NCBI GenBank assembly: GCA_009761415.1
Contig: QUOL01000001.1
Coordinates: 1,426,001-1,490,000, forward strand
DNA from: Sarcomyxa edulis
Taxonomy: Eukaryota > Basidiomycota > Agaricomycetes > Agaricales > Mycenaceae
Direction of reading: 5' to 3'
DNA length: 64,000 bases
Part shown: positions 11,923 to 29,799 of the stretch, one piece after another
Position numbering within the stretch: position 1 is the first letter of the stretch
How the letters are laid out: the number at the start of each line of letters is the position of its first letter
Position numbers and translations under genes: made by a program
Notes under the pieces: generated by a model
The model's input: only the letters and a program-made list of their open reading frames with translations
Told to the model about the DNA's origin: nothing
The model's database searches: none

Positions 11923-12819
11923 TCAATTGCGAAGTCCTTTCACCGTGGCAGCCGTGCGTATACTGGCCTGTCGAGTGAAACGATCCGCCCCGCGGTCATG
12001 GGGATACGCTGCCTCAGGTGATACCGGGGAGAGATAGGGCAGCGCTGGCGACTGGTTCGAGCGTACCGTCATCGGATTCCCGGCATCTCTGTCCCTGTCC
12101 TTGTCCTGCATCTTCGTGATCGTTTCCAACGAGGATAGAGATGGATAACGGTGACCTTCTTCATTGGCAAGCTTGAACTCCCAGCTCCTTTTCTCCCAAT
12201 CCGGCACCAGATTCTCCGCACCTCCGTGTCTCTTTTTCCCTCTCACCAGATCGAACAGGAACCGCGACCACGAATCGAAGAATACGATAGCGAGAATTGT
12301 TGCAGCGACGAAGCTTATGGCGATGACTGCCACGCCAATGATCTTCCATTCTAAAGCTTCGGCCGGAGGTGTGGAGGGGGCTTGTTTCGTAACGCCTACG
12401 GCGACTGTCGGCGCGGGAGCACTGGTTATCGTGGAACTACTTGCGGACGAAGTCTGCGTTGCAGTCGCGGCGTGGCCACCTGGGGTCCCGATGATGGAAT
12501 AGGTGGTCGGTGATGGAGATGAAGATGCAGTCGAAGTCGAAGTCGATTTCGACGATGTCTTGGAGATGATGAGACTAGTCAGGAGCCCGCCAAACCCGTC
12601 GTCAAAAATACTACTAGTTTTCGCATGACTATATTTCACAGTTGCCTCCGGGGCTTCCTCGTCAGTTGGGTCATCATCGATGTCGTCCACGCCTCCCAGA
12701 AGACCTAGGCCACGGTTTGGAAGAAGTGTGGATGCCACAAGTCGTGTGCTGGGCAGAAGGGGAACAGAGAGTACTACTCGGAATAGGACATTGATACCCA
12801 GGATGAAATGAATCCTCAT
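11923..12819 (-). CDS. Ser/Thr-rich single-pass membrane protein, unknown
   Basis: A single open frame of about 298 residues from MRIHFILGINVLFRVVLSVP, a likely signal peptide. An ectodomain of more than 150 residues is packed with Ser, Thr, Ala and Pro (TSSKSTSTSTASSSPSPTTY), suggesting heavy O-glycosylation. A transmembrane helix follows (IIGVAVIAISFVAATILAIV), then a basic juxtamembrane stretch GKKRHGG and a cytoplasmic tail of about 100 residues. The layout matches fungal cell-wall sensor-like or mid2-like proteins and many uncharacterised agaricomycete proteins, but no cysteine-rich WSC domain is seen, so sensing is only a possibility. A further upstream ATG at 12855 is in frame; I prefer 12819 because it starts the signal peptide. 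Confidence 0.65.
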   Translation of the reverse strand: MRIHFILGINVLFRVVLSVPLLPSTRLVASTLLPNRGLGLLGGVDDIDDDPTDEEAPEATVKYSHAKTSSIFDDGFGGLLTSLIISKTSSKSTSTSTASSSPSPTTYSIIGTPGGHAATATQTSSASSSTITSAPAPTVAVGVTKQAPSTPPAEALEWKIIGVAVIAISFVAATILAIVFFDSWSRFLFDLVRGKKRHGGAENLVPDWEKRSWEFKLANEEGHRYPSLSSLETITKMQDKDRDRDAGNPMTVRSNQSPALPYLSPVSPEAAYPHDRGADRFTRQASIRTAATVKGLRN

Positions 12820-13062
12820 GGGTACGAAACGTAAGTTGTAAAAGCGATTAATCACAAATATATGTGGAATGTCGCAGCGGGTTGAGAGGATAAGGTTCGA
12901 CGCCTAGACAGTGACAGGACACGAATTCTGGCGCGTCAATGCCACGTGAGATGCCGTCGGGACATATAGCCTCCGGAATCACGCATTCGCAATATGGACA
13001 AACAGGGACCTCCAAGAGTCCACGTTTTGTTCATGCATTCAGGACAACGATCGTCTAGTGTA

Positions 13063-19099
<6,037 letters not shown>

Positions 19100-19776
19100 G
19101 CGAGGCTACTAGTAGGTGATAGAGATTTAGGTTGGAAGCATAAGATTCTTCTGCGAGGAGCTTGAAGGATTCAACGCCGACATTGATTCGCACGGCGATG
19201 GCAAGACCTTAGAAAGCCTTGAGCGCCATTCACTCGTTTCTTCTTGATCACAACTGAAGACTTTCGAAGAAAAATACAAGATACGATATAGATTTTGGTA
19301 ACATTATACATTGATGAAAACACGTCGTGTTAGCTACAATTGGACTAAAAATGCACCACAGTGAAGATCGCGACCTGGTAAAGTGATAGTCAGCAAACGA
19401 CATTCACGAATAGGCGGTATATGTTCAGTAAAACCCGTGTTTGCTCTCATAGCATTTAAAAAATGCAGTCGTATAATAGGAAACAGAAAAATCATCACTT
19501 GAGAGAAAAAGGTGGAAACACTCACTGAGATGACTGGGTGAATGGTGTGATATGGTTGATGAGCAAATTTCGGAGTGGTGTGGTGGCGAAGGAGTCGGAA
19601 GGAAGGACGTAGAAGGACGCCTTTTATAGTCGCGTGGAAAAGTGTCCGTGTTTGGATGGGAGACCGCCGTCATTTAACGGCTGTGGACTCTCCCCTGAAC
19701 TGAACACTCATCCTCGCAGTCCTCGCCTCTTGAACCGCCCTTGTTATATACCTAAACTACACCCTTGTATCGTTCA
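19100..19776. other. Divergent intergenic region, ABC transporter / RING ligase
   Basis: 677 nt between two divergent start codons. It is expected to hold both promoters and 5' leaders. Short frames occur on both strands, but none has family resemblance or good splice structure. No RNA gene seen. Confidence 0.5.
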
Positions 19777-21499
19777 ATGCCACCGCGAGAACCTCTCTGG
19801 TTTTGTCATGAAGTTCGTCTCTACAGCATCTCTTACGGATCCCGATTGTAACATTGATAACCAATCACAGTGCCATGCAGAAATGAGACCTCTCATGGTT
19901 TGCAAATCGCCTCACATCTTGATGAATCTTCGTCTCATAGTAGTCGGTTGCAGGTCCCTGGCCCTACGTGCGCGTCATGCCATGGATCGTTTGTAGAAAA
20001 GGTATGGGTTTCGTTATGCGCCATTCCACATTTGTAGCCTCATTCTTCTAGATGGAAAATCCGTCCGACGATCCGAGAGAGTTTCAACACGCTGGCCCAG
20101 GAGACTTAGGATTAGATGATATGCCTCCTGATTTTCTTCGTTTGTCTTATTCCTCGCCGCGTAGGACGGTCTCAGTTTACCATCATGTCTATAGTATCCC
20201 TTCGGGCTATGATGAACCGAGGACCCCCGGTTCCCCATCGACGCTCGCCACCTGCTCGTCGCAGGACTCCTAGTCCGGTGAGTGCTACGGACGGATCGTG
20301 ACGTGAACATACTATAATGTCGTCATCCAGGACCGTACTAGGGTCACATTTCAAGTTCGTAGCAATGATGGTCTTGCTCATACCTATACTTTTGGAGGAC
20401 CAAATACTCTCAATACGCCTAGTAGCAATGCAAGCGCCGGGCAAGTGCCTACTATGCACGAGTGAGAGCAATCCTCGTTCCGCGACCATCTTATTGAATG
20501 GCTTCTGTACAGATTTATCGGAGGGGGACCTGACGTTGCCACAGGCCCTGCTATCACACGACCTATGATGCTACAATATCTTATGGCTCTCCTTGGCCAA
20601 CACGAAATGCCCTTGGACGATTTGTTCCTTCGAGGCATGGGCGATACGGCTGCTGATCGTGCAGAGCGAGCAGCCCATGGTCGATACGGCGACTACGTCT
20701 TCAATCAAGAAGGTCAGCCGTTATAGTCTTGTAGCGTACAATATGATCCCTGATCGATTCGAACAGCTTTGGATCAAATCATCACACAATTAATGGAGAA
20801 CTCTAACACGAGTAGACCTGTAGCAGCAACCGAAGAAATAATAGAAAAGCTACCCCGTGAAGTCCTGGAGGAAAATTGTAGGCCGTCCTTGTTACGATTG
20901 TTCATATTAGAAGCTTACTCGGATGCTTCAGCGCCTACCCTGGAGAAAGACTGTGCTGTGTGTAAAGACCAATTCAAGCTCGGGACAGAGGACCCAGACG
21001 AACAGGTTGTTGTCACTCTCCCTTGCCATCACCCATTCCACGAGACCTGTATTCTCCCTTGGTTGAAGTCCAGTGGAACATGTCCTGTTTGTCGGCAAGT
21101 ATCGATTCGATTGGATGCCATACTCTTGTTAACCTGTATCACAGATATGCTCTGATTCCGCAGCCAGATCAACACGCACATGATCCGCACCCCACAAGCC
21201 CTACTCCCGGAGGCTCAAACACTGCCCGGCCTAACCACGCTCGGTCATCATCGCGTTCACAGTCACAACGACCCACATCACCGGGTCGATCTGTAGACCC
21301 CGGTTTCTTCCAAAATCTTTTCGGTCATATGTCGGGGAACAACCCTTCGACGCGTGGGGCTGGTAATAGTGGTACTGGAGGAAGCGGACCGTCTCGTTCA
21401 TCTCACACATCTCCCAACTCTTCGAGCAGACGACCAGCTCGACCAAGTGACCCTCCGAATCGCAATATCCCTGGTGGTTGGGCTGAGGATTTGGATTGA
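19777..21499 (+). CDS. RNF126/RNF115-type RING-H2 E3 ubiquitin ligase
   Basis: The product has an N-terminal zinc ribbon and a C-terminal RING. Three tiny exons (19777-19812, 19871-19897, 19954-20001) spell MPPREPLWFCHE / CHAEMRPLM / VPGPTCASCHGSFVEK, a Cys4 ribbon of the BCA2/RNF126 kind that binds ubiquitin or cargo. Later exons give RVTFQVRSNDGLAHTYTFGG, a middle region with PMMLQYLMALLG, and the RING DCAVCKDQFKL...LPCHHPFHETC...SSGTCPVCR near 20950-21095. A Ser/Pro/Gly-rich tail ends GGWAEDLD. RNF126-family enzymes ubiquitinate mislocalised or receptor cargo and sort membrane proteins. The start is supported because only this ATG gives the complete ribbon. Divergent from the ABC transporter and convergent with the protease gene. 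Confidence 0.88.
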
Positions 21500-21742
21500 A
21501 GTTGACGATGCATAAGCCTCGGTGTAGGTCTAGTAGAAGTCCAAGGACTCGTAATATCCTCATTGTCTGTAATCTTTCGCCTTTTTGTATTTATACGCTG
21601 CTTTGATGCTGTACTCGAAGTCTCAGAGTCTCAGACCCTGCAAACATGCATACGTGATTATTCCTTCATAGACACTATGTAACACCTATCAACGATTATG
21701 CCCAAAACGACTGTATAGCAACTGTTTCTTGTCGATTCCCTC

Positions 21743-23837
21743 TCAGTTGGTCGTAGCGTGCGTGAATGCTGTGGTTGCGAAACCGACTTGCTTGTTGGCT
21801 GTGTCGAAGACTGAGTAGAAGCGCTCCAAGAAGGCAAATCCCTATGTCGCATTGTGAATCGTGGGCGAAGCTACAAGATGAAATGGACGTACATTGACAA
21901 AGTCGAAGCCTTCTCCAGTGGGTGTTCCAAGGTTACCAACAATCAGGTACACGTTGTTAGCAGTGCCTCCGATGTCAGCGTTGAGTGCGCGAGGCCATGC
22001 TTGTGCGTTTGCCGTGAGCTCAAATGAGACCTGAAAGGAATTGTGTTAGTCCGCATATAAGTACCTTCGGGTGTATTTGAACGCACTCCGTTGATATTGA
22101 AGAATAAACTCTCCAGTCTTGCAAACTGGGCAGTAGTTAGTCGGAGTAGACCGGTGTTGTTATCTGCAACAGCGCCAGTAGCACGTTGATAACGAGCAAA
22201 GGCATCTAAAACATCGAGTGAGTGACTGAGAATTAGAGCCAGAACGATGAGAATTGTTACCAGAAGCAATCAAAACAAGAGTGGTTCCTTGTAGAAATAA
22301 ATTCCAGGTCAGTCATCGCGAGATATATACGATTTAATTCATTTCAGCTTACCTGTGTCGACGATACCGGCTGTCGAGGTCAGGATCGACGTCGAAGTGC
22401 CGTATTCGATAGTCTGCGTAATGCCCCAGAATTCGCTTGCCGGAGAGGTTTTCGTAAGGGGTCTGTATTACATGAGATTAGATATGCAACGGAGTACGAG
22501 TGACGGGCTCGTACGCGAAGCTGATAGAACCAGTGAATTTGGAACTGTCGGTTCCACCTATTGCCGACTGAGTATATTGATGGCACAGAAAGTTTGGGCA
22601 TCACCATACCGAAAGTGAGTTCTCCGTTGGTGACAACTTCCTGGGTTGTGGGTTCAAAGGACACCGCGACCTCATTGGCGCTGATGACACCCTGTGAAAA
22701 CAAGTTGTCTGATGTATGATGCGTAAGTATACCGGCAGCGAGGAAGGCAGTCTGACTGCCGCTCACCGGTAACGGTCGGAATCAAGCTACTCGTGGCCTA
22801 AACAGAAGTGAGCATGATGGCAACCTCGACGATACGGGTAGAACATTACCGGAGACAGGGTATCTGACATAGAGCGGGCCGTCTTTGATTAGTTGAATAT
22901 TCCTTACGCGATATAGACGTACCAAGTGTGAGATCTACTGGGCCAATCCTTTTAAATGATGTTGACAATCAGTACTACGCCTACGTATGATATTCGGGAT
23001 CTGCTTACCCCAAAATGCCATCTACGCCTTCAAATCCATCGCTTCTCGCTGCGACGCCAATTGATTGTCCGGGAATAACAAGGCCCGAAGCGAGGGTTAC
23101 TGTGTCCGTGAATTCCGTACCTTTTGAAAGAGTCATGTTTAGAAGGACTCTTGAATACTAATCAACAGTATCCTGTTTACCGGAGAAATCTCCTGATCCG
23201 TATGTAACAGCCTATATGAATAAGGTGATATTTGGGTCATTCGTGTCATGAGGATGAAATTTTAGAATGGCTTACGACGCGATTTGACGTTTGTACGGAA
23301 GTTGAGGTTCTAACGAACGCTCTTCCTGCGCCAACTACACGCAATAGTTAGCGTGATGAATAGTAATAACAGTGGGAAGCGGGCGTCACGAACCCCAGGT
23401 GTTCGAGCTGCCAGTATCGATCAATAGACTATCTAATGGCGATTAACATGGCATGAGCAAGATCTTAATACACGCAATGAGGAAGAATACTTACATTGCG
23501 TTGCTGGGCTCCCGACGCCCACGGAGGCAACGTATGTCACTTTTAACCATTCGAGACTCAGCTATATTGACTCTTAAAGCAAAACATCGGACTCACCTGC
23601 TTGGTTCTCGGCGGGAGTACTGACGACAGCATCAGAGGACAATCCGCTGAGCCTGGCCTCGGCACGGGCACGAAGGCCTTTGGCCCTGGCCAAATCGCTC
23701 TTGAGGATGTTAGCTGTTCCAGTGAAGTTGAACCGCTTCGCAATGGGTAGCGTAACGCGAGGTTCCGTAACAATCACTGGGGATGCTGCTGCGGACACAG
23801 CGAGAAGAATAGTGGACAAAAAGGAAGCAGAGAACAT
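21743..23837 (-). CDS. Secreted pepsin-like aspartic protease (family A1)
   Basis: Starts with a signal peptide (MFSASFLSTILLAVSAAASP) and a propeptide containing VTLPIAKRFNFTG and a basic stretch. The first catalytic loop reads LLIDTGSSNTW (near 23420) and the second AGIVDTGTTLVLIAS (near 22365-22260), so both catalytic Asp residues are present. It ends FYSVFDTANKQVGFATTAFT, the usual C-terminal strand of the fold. The coding region is cut by at least ten short introns, typical of agaricomycete A1 peptidases. The enzyme is expected to be secreted, activate in acid and digest extracellular protein. Paralogues in these fungi are numerous, so a precise orthologue cannot be named. Some of the smallest exons were not individually assigned. 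Confidence 0.9.
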
Positions 23838-26175
23838 GATGGGCTGAACTTGGATGGACAGTGAAGAACTCGACTTCTCGCAAGGCGAATTTATATGTCC
23901 CCCTAAATCACCCTACAGAACCCGTCACACGGGTATTCGGAAACGAAATGGAGAAGGTCTGCCTGAAAGCGCAGACGCAACCACCAACGACTTTCCCGTC
24001 ATGGGAAGAAGATCGTGTCCCTCCGTGCGCTGCATCAATGTTGGTATCAAACCAACAGGAGAAACTCGAAAGCCCTGAAAATAAGCCAAGAAAGATGAGA
24101 ACGCAATTCATGGCGATCATGAATACATACACTAGACAAAGTCTTACACCATTCGTCGACATAGGACTTTGAGAAGCCACTGGATCCTAGAGAACAAGGG
24201 CTATTTGCTTCACTTTCTCCCACGTCCTGCAGTGATAGCAAAAATACGGGGACGATAATTGAGTACGCACAACCGCGTGCAAGGTGTGGGGAAAAAGACC
24301 CAGGCGATGCTTCTGTGTACATGGAAAGACGAGATGTGATGAAACAAATACACCACTTCTCACAAGCATCTGCAAGCTGTCGAAGTCGTGATCAAAAGTA
24401 CAGAATTTGTCTCCGAGTCCTAGATCGACACCTAGAGTCCAGATAGCTCGTTGAATGGGACGAGAATATTATTTGACGCGATGTGGGAAGCATCATTCGA
24501 GGTAGGGTACAAGGACGCGGTCGGATGTAGCCTGATATAACAAGACTCGGAGGTTGGATCGAGTTGAATCAACTTGAATGGACTCGGATCATCATAGGGC
24601 CGTGTGAAACAAGTGTGAAAACACTCGTTTACGAGAACGCGTGATGGTCACGTGTCACAAACTCAGATTCCAATTCTCGACAAAGTCTCGCCGCGGCGAC
24701 TCTCGTCGCTCGAGCAAGCTCACGCTGCTCGCAACCTCGAGCTGTTTTTTCAATTTCTAGCAAGCACTTTTACGACAACCGGCACCTCAAGATACACTAC
24801 GGTACCAATCCTACTCAGCTCAGAATGGTCATCTAGCTGTACCGGTCTGTGGGAGATCTTCAAGTGGACAGAATTTCCTCGTATTGCGCCTTGCGAGTCC
24901 GAACTTTTGGTAACAGGCTGTTGCCGACAACTTTCGATTCACCCAAGGTGCTAGAATGCGAGCTCTTGCATATGGGTGGGTGAGTACCTACCCGCTATCG
25001 TTCGAATCTAATCTGTTCACAGACACTGCACCTTTCCCACACCACCTCAGGAAGTTTTCTCTTTCCCCTCTGATCTCAGTCTTAGGATGCTCTACATTCA
25101 CCCTCCTCGTTGACTAGGATCAGCTGTACGCCGACGTACCATATAAAATCAACCGCTTCCCTGTCTCCTTTCACGGGCAGATCGTTCTAGATCACAGTTT
25201 TCTGGTTCATTCACGAGTAACACTCACACGAGAATTCTCCGTTGAGGATACCGACGCGTATATACGAGACCGTGTGGGAGGCCACTCTGCTTTGGAATTT
25301 TGGAGACCACGCGCTCGATGTACAGGATTTGGCTTCTCTGCGACACAACGCCATATTCGCCAACCATTTCACCCTAAATCGCCACTCGATATAAAAAGAT
25401 AGGTTAGGTTTGCTTCATCCGTTAATGGGGTTTGGGCCTTCGCAATACTATTGTTGTTTGACAGCAGTCGGTTAATATCCTTGTGACTCGCCAATTATAA
25501 CGCATGGAAGACTCGACTCACCTTTGGCAACCTTCCAAAGCAGAGAGCCTCAATGTGATCTCACACGGCAAGTTCATGTTCTATCCCACCACTTTACCCG
25601 GCCAAAGCATCCCATATGGTTGCGTTTGCTCAAGACGGGATCAAGAAGCATGGACCCTCTCTCTGCCAGTGTTGCGCTCATATTGCAGTCGATGTGCACA
25701 AATTCCCCGTCAAGAGCCTGATAATATTCCCCATGCGTGCTCACATCAGCATAGCGCGCAGGGAATATTCTAGAGGGCAGTCTACCTCCTCCTGAAGCGT
25801 CCAGCGACTCAACTACTCTCTGACACTATACGATTATGATGATCTGAGAACCTTAACTGCTTTCAAAGAATTGTTTACAACAACGATTGAATTTCCGAGC
25901 CAACGTATACAATCGAAAAAATCTAAAGAAACAGTATATATATACTAGAAGTTGGGATCATGAAGATGAAAAGTAGAAATGAGGAGTGGAAGGTTGACAT
26001 GCATGATTGGAATCGATCACAGTTGCAGAAGAAGTCGTATATAGTACAGTGTATGAGAGGGCATAGACTGGGAGAATGGGATACATGTATAAAATCAGAC
26101 GTTGTTTTGAGTGAGGCATGAGTTGCGTTGCGTTCGGGGCCTGGATCCAAGCGGATCCTTATAATATACACCGAT
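23838..26175. other. 2.3 kb gene-poor region
   Basis: No convincing gene. Short frames exist (24652-24954 +, 25504-25773 +, 23908-24180 -) but none shows a family motif or continues through plausible splice sites. I see no terminal repeats, transposase motif or structural RNA. It holds the 5' flank of the protease gene at the left and the 3' flank of the DUF89 gene at the right; the middle could be a decayed gene or a non-coding transcript. Confidence 0.4.
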
Positions 26176-28122
26176 CTAGGCGAATCGGACTTTCTCTCCG
26201 GGACGGCCCTCCGACAAAAGGACAACGGCCTGCGATAGAACAATGATCAGTACTTTGCTCTACACGGATCAAGTCATAAGACAACGAGAAAACGCACATA
26301 TTTCCCACTGATTTTCCATCCAGGTTCTGTCTGGTCCAATTTCTCCGCGATCTCATCTCCATCGCTTCCTAAACCTACGACAACATCACTCTTGATGGTC
26401 CTCAGACTCACCACCTTGGGTGCACCAGCCGAGCTGGCCATGGGACCGATCGCAACATCGAACGGCGTGCTGGCGGGAGCGGCACAATCGTAAGTCAGTT
26501 TACGATGGTTGAGATCGCCCTTGAAGATGACGAGGTCTGAACGGGAGAGGTGGAGGAAGAGATCAGGGGCCTCGGAGTGGAGATCCCAGAAAGTGTATCC
26601 AGTGCACCAGAACGGATGCTGCTCGTAAACCCATTTGCCCTCTCTCTCGTATTGCTGGGATAGAAGATGATATCGTGAATAGGTGGTACATGGAGAGCGA
26701 AAGGAATGTTATATTTACCTTCCATCGAGCAGCGAGCCTCCTTAAGGACTCTAGTTCGATATCGGAGGCTTTAGGGAAGAGTTGGCCGTACATCATGGTG
26801 TTGAGGAGCCATTCCCAGTCCTTCTTGGTCACATCAGACACGAACCAAGCAAATCGTTTGCCATGGAACCTAATCTGTGTCGCGAGACCGCTTTGGAGGA
26901 GGAAATCGGCTACAAGTATAGATTGATGACGTCAGTATGTTGCATATAGTATTTCGAGTTATAGGCTGAGCCGCGCACCATAGACACAGTCGCAGTACAA
27001 CTCGAACCCGGCATTATCGAGAACGAAATCGACTCTTCCACCAGTCTTTTCACGGAGTGATTTGACAGATGTCCAAAGCTCGTTAAGGTGGTTTCCGAGG
27101 ATGTTCTTCTCAGTCGCTGCGAGATGATCACCACCAGTGGATTGGAGCGATTTGATCTGCTCTTCGGTCATGTTGATGAGGAGAGAGAGATCGGTGGAGT
27201 TACCCCAGAGGCACACTGTTACAAAGAGGGTCAGAAAGGATGCGCGAAGGATGTAAAGATATAAGACAAACCTTGGGTGAGCTCGAGGAACATCAGGCGT
27301 TCAGCTTCTAATTTTTCTGCCTCAGAGAGGTTGTCTGAGATTTTGAAGGGCTCGGCGAAACGCATGGACAGTTCAAAGACTGCTTCCGACGAGCGCGAGA
27401 AGGTATCACACTATGGGTCCATGATATTAGCGTCATGAATAAAATGAATGACAAAGTAAGCACCTTTTGTCTGTAGAAGACATCGTAATCGTTCCAGAAT
27501 TTACTGATGCTGAAGCACTCGTGCAGACGGCGGTATTTGTACGCCTCGGCGAAGAGCCAAGGTGCGTTCATGAAATCTTTGCCTGTGCGTTATAAATAGT
27601 CAGACGGCGCACAAGACAAGCCGATAGATCATAACGGCGTACCTTGGAAGTACTTTGCAATCTCCTTATTCCACAAAGCAACATCTGCTTCATTGTCATC
27701 CACAATAGGCCGCAATTTGGCGTTTCCACTCAAATCGGTCATAAGCGTTTCCATGCGTTCGATGCACTGAACGAGGTCGACAATTTTATCTTCGGAGGAC
27801 TGTTCGTTGAGAGTGCGAGTGGTGTCTTCGATGGCTTTTCCGAGGATGGTAGGTAGACGAACACCCATGGTAGCATGGGCGAACGAATATTCATGGTATC
27901 CTCTGTAGGCGGGCCACGGCGGGTTGTTGGGATCGACCTAATCGTTGAGAAATAACTAGCTCAGATACATGTGATTGGAAAAAGGAGATCTTCGGTACGC
28001 ACTCGAGTCGGTGTCCGTGGCCATGGCGCTCTGATGTCTTTCTTACTGGGAAGATGACCGAGAGAAAGGGTGACTCTCGAAGGAGCCCCAGATACGAAAG
28101 CAGTACCGTTTGTTTTAGACAT
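26176..28122 (-). CDS. ARMT1-like DUF89 metal-dependent damage-control phosphatase
   Basis: About 470 residues from MSKTNGTAFVSGAPSRVTLS to RPGEKVRFA-stop, in roughly seven exons. DUF89 subfamily III hallmarks are visible: the early PPWPAYRGYHEYSFAHATMG block, the metal-binding FVLDNAGFELYCD motif (near 27010), GDLNHRKLTYD, and the C-terminal SLRTIKSDVVVGL segment that holds the RTxK motif (near 26390). Members (human ARMT1, yeast YMR027W) are Mn- or Ni-dependent phosphatases acting on reactive sugar phosphates such as fructose-1-phosphate; a protein-carboxyl methyltransferase activity was also claimed for ARMT1. It probably works in the cytosol as a metabolite repair enzyme. Start chosen as the first ATG before the conserved block; an internal MGVRLPTILG frame start is less likely. 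Confidence 0.9.
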
Positions 28123-29799
28123 GACTATGGGATGCGGCGCAAAAGGAGGTTTCAGGCCTGCTGAAAAGAGTGGGAAAGAGTGGGGTTACTCGTCGAGAGA
28201 CAAGGGTGAGTAGTCAGTTGCACTCACTGCTATATAGCTCAACAAGAAAGCTATGAAACAGGAGATTGAGGTATAGATACTAAAGCTGTGAGGTGCTGTG
28301 GTATGTGGTTGACCAGGAGATAGAGGACAAAGGGGCAAAGTAGGGAAATTTATAGGATTGCGGACTTTGGTTTTTCCATTTGGAATACGCAGAGAATACG
28401 TATGGATCTGACATTTTACTTAGCTGATATCTGATTCCGAAGTGAAGAAACGATGGGACGCTCGATGTTTTCTTTACTGCCTCTTTTCTCCCGGACATAC
28501 ACTGAAAAGGAAACGGCGTGACGTCACAACCACCCAACCACCCGCCTCCATCTCTCCTTCTCCTGGTAGTTCCTGGCCACAAGAGGGTCCTCGCCATCTC
28601 TCGTTAACCTTTCATCAACCAGGACAAGCCAAGTCCTCCTTTTTTTCTTGCATATCGATGGCCAGATTCCCCAAACAGACGCCCCGGTCCGCACTCCACA
28701 GTCTAGGAATCAATTTACCCAGGATTTCTTTCGTCATTTCCCCATCTCTCCACTCTCCACTTGGGTCAAACTCCACCAGCGCACAATCAACACTGCTTTC
28801 ATGATACGTCGTTAGCCTCCGACTATGCGCACATCCTCTTCGAACGTTTGTCGGGATTTTGGGATTTTTTTTTCGGGCCCACGACTGTACTATCCTTATC
28901 AGAGTGGAGCAGCTATAGTAAGGTTCAGCAAAAGATCTCTACATCTGTGGGATCCCTCAAAGAACTCGTCTTTCTACTCGACAAGCGTCTCGTGCCCCAC
29001 CTTCCATTCGTTGCCACACCCTGCGGGCTAATTCCATGGAACTTACTGATTCATAGCGGTCCACCGGAAGCACCGAATATAAGCCTCTTGCGGTCAGCAA
29101 TCAGGTGGCGGGCGCTTCCTCCATGGCGAAACAACTTCAGTTCGTATAGTTACACTACACGAAAGGATTCGCAATAGACTGCGTGCGAAACAAACAAGAC
29201 TTTCGTACGTTCGAAAAGCAAAGTATACGTCACCATCTTCTGGCCATGTACAAATGTCAAGGACTGAATTTACAATACTAGATGGTCGATGCCCGCTGTA
29301 TCCCCCATCGCGAGCTTCGTATCGGGTCAGTCATCCGGTGCAGACATGTCCGTGAAAACTGCAACTGGCTATGTAGACCACTACTGCAATGATCCCCATT
29401 CGGCTCACTGCGAAATTACTATAGCTGCGTCGTCCAAGTGTAGACAAGGTTAACTCATTCCTGCATGGGGTATAATTGGATTATGGGTAGCGATAACTTC
29501 TGTAAGTTATGCTTTTGTGCGATCAGATGCGAGCCCGTATACCTTCGAGTTCGGGTCTATGTGCAATACCATAGTCCCAACAGACAACTTAAATCATGCC
29601 GTATCAACATACACTCTAGACCATCCGGCGGCGATGGCGAGCGAGTAGCTACTACTCTACCAACTTCATGCTTCTAGGTGGTGGGGTTTAGGCGGTCGCG
29701 TCACGCGTCAAAGTGATGGGCTCGGCACGTGACTTCATTTTCGTGATTTAAAATCCGACGCGTCTCTCGTAACTCCCCATCTCAGCAAGTTCCCTGATC
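28123..29799. other. 1.7 kb intergenic region, DUF89 phosphatase / riboflavin synthase
   Basis: It separates two divergent genes. The longest frame (28761-29177 +, 138 residues, ending TTRKDSQ) and a short frame starting MARFPKQTPRSALHSLG at about 28660 have no family resemblance that I can see. I treat them as unproven. A run of nine T occurs near 28867. No RNA gene or repeat is recognised. Confidence 0.4.
29726..29753 (+). promoter_or_regulatory. Possible riboflavin synthase core promoter (CACGTG, TTTAAAA)
   Basis: A palindromic E-box-like CACGTG (29726-29731) is followed by TTTAAAA (29747-29753), 46 nt before the RIB5 start codon. Placement fits a core promoter, but both motifs are short and may be chance. 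Confidence 0.25.

Noticed and set aside
28761..29177. Possible gene of 138 residues in the DUF89/RIB5 gap
   Set aside because: No family motif, no splice partners, low-complexity edges; not enough to call.
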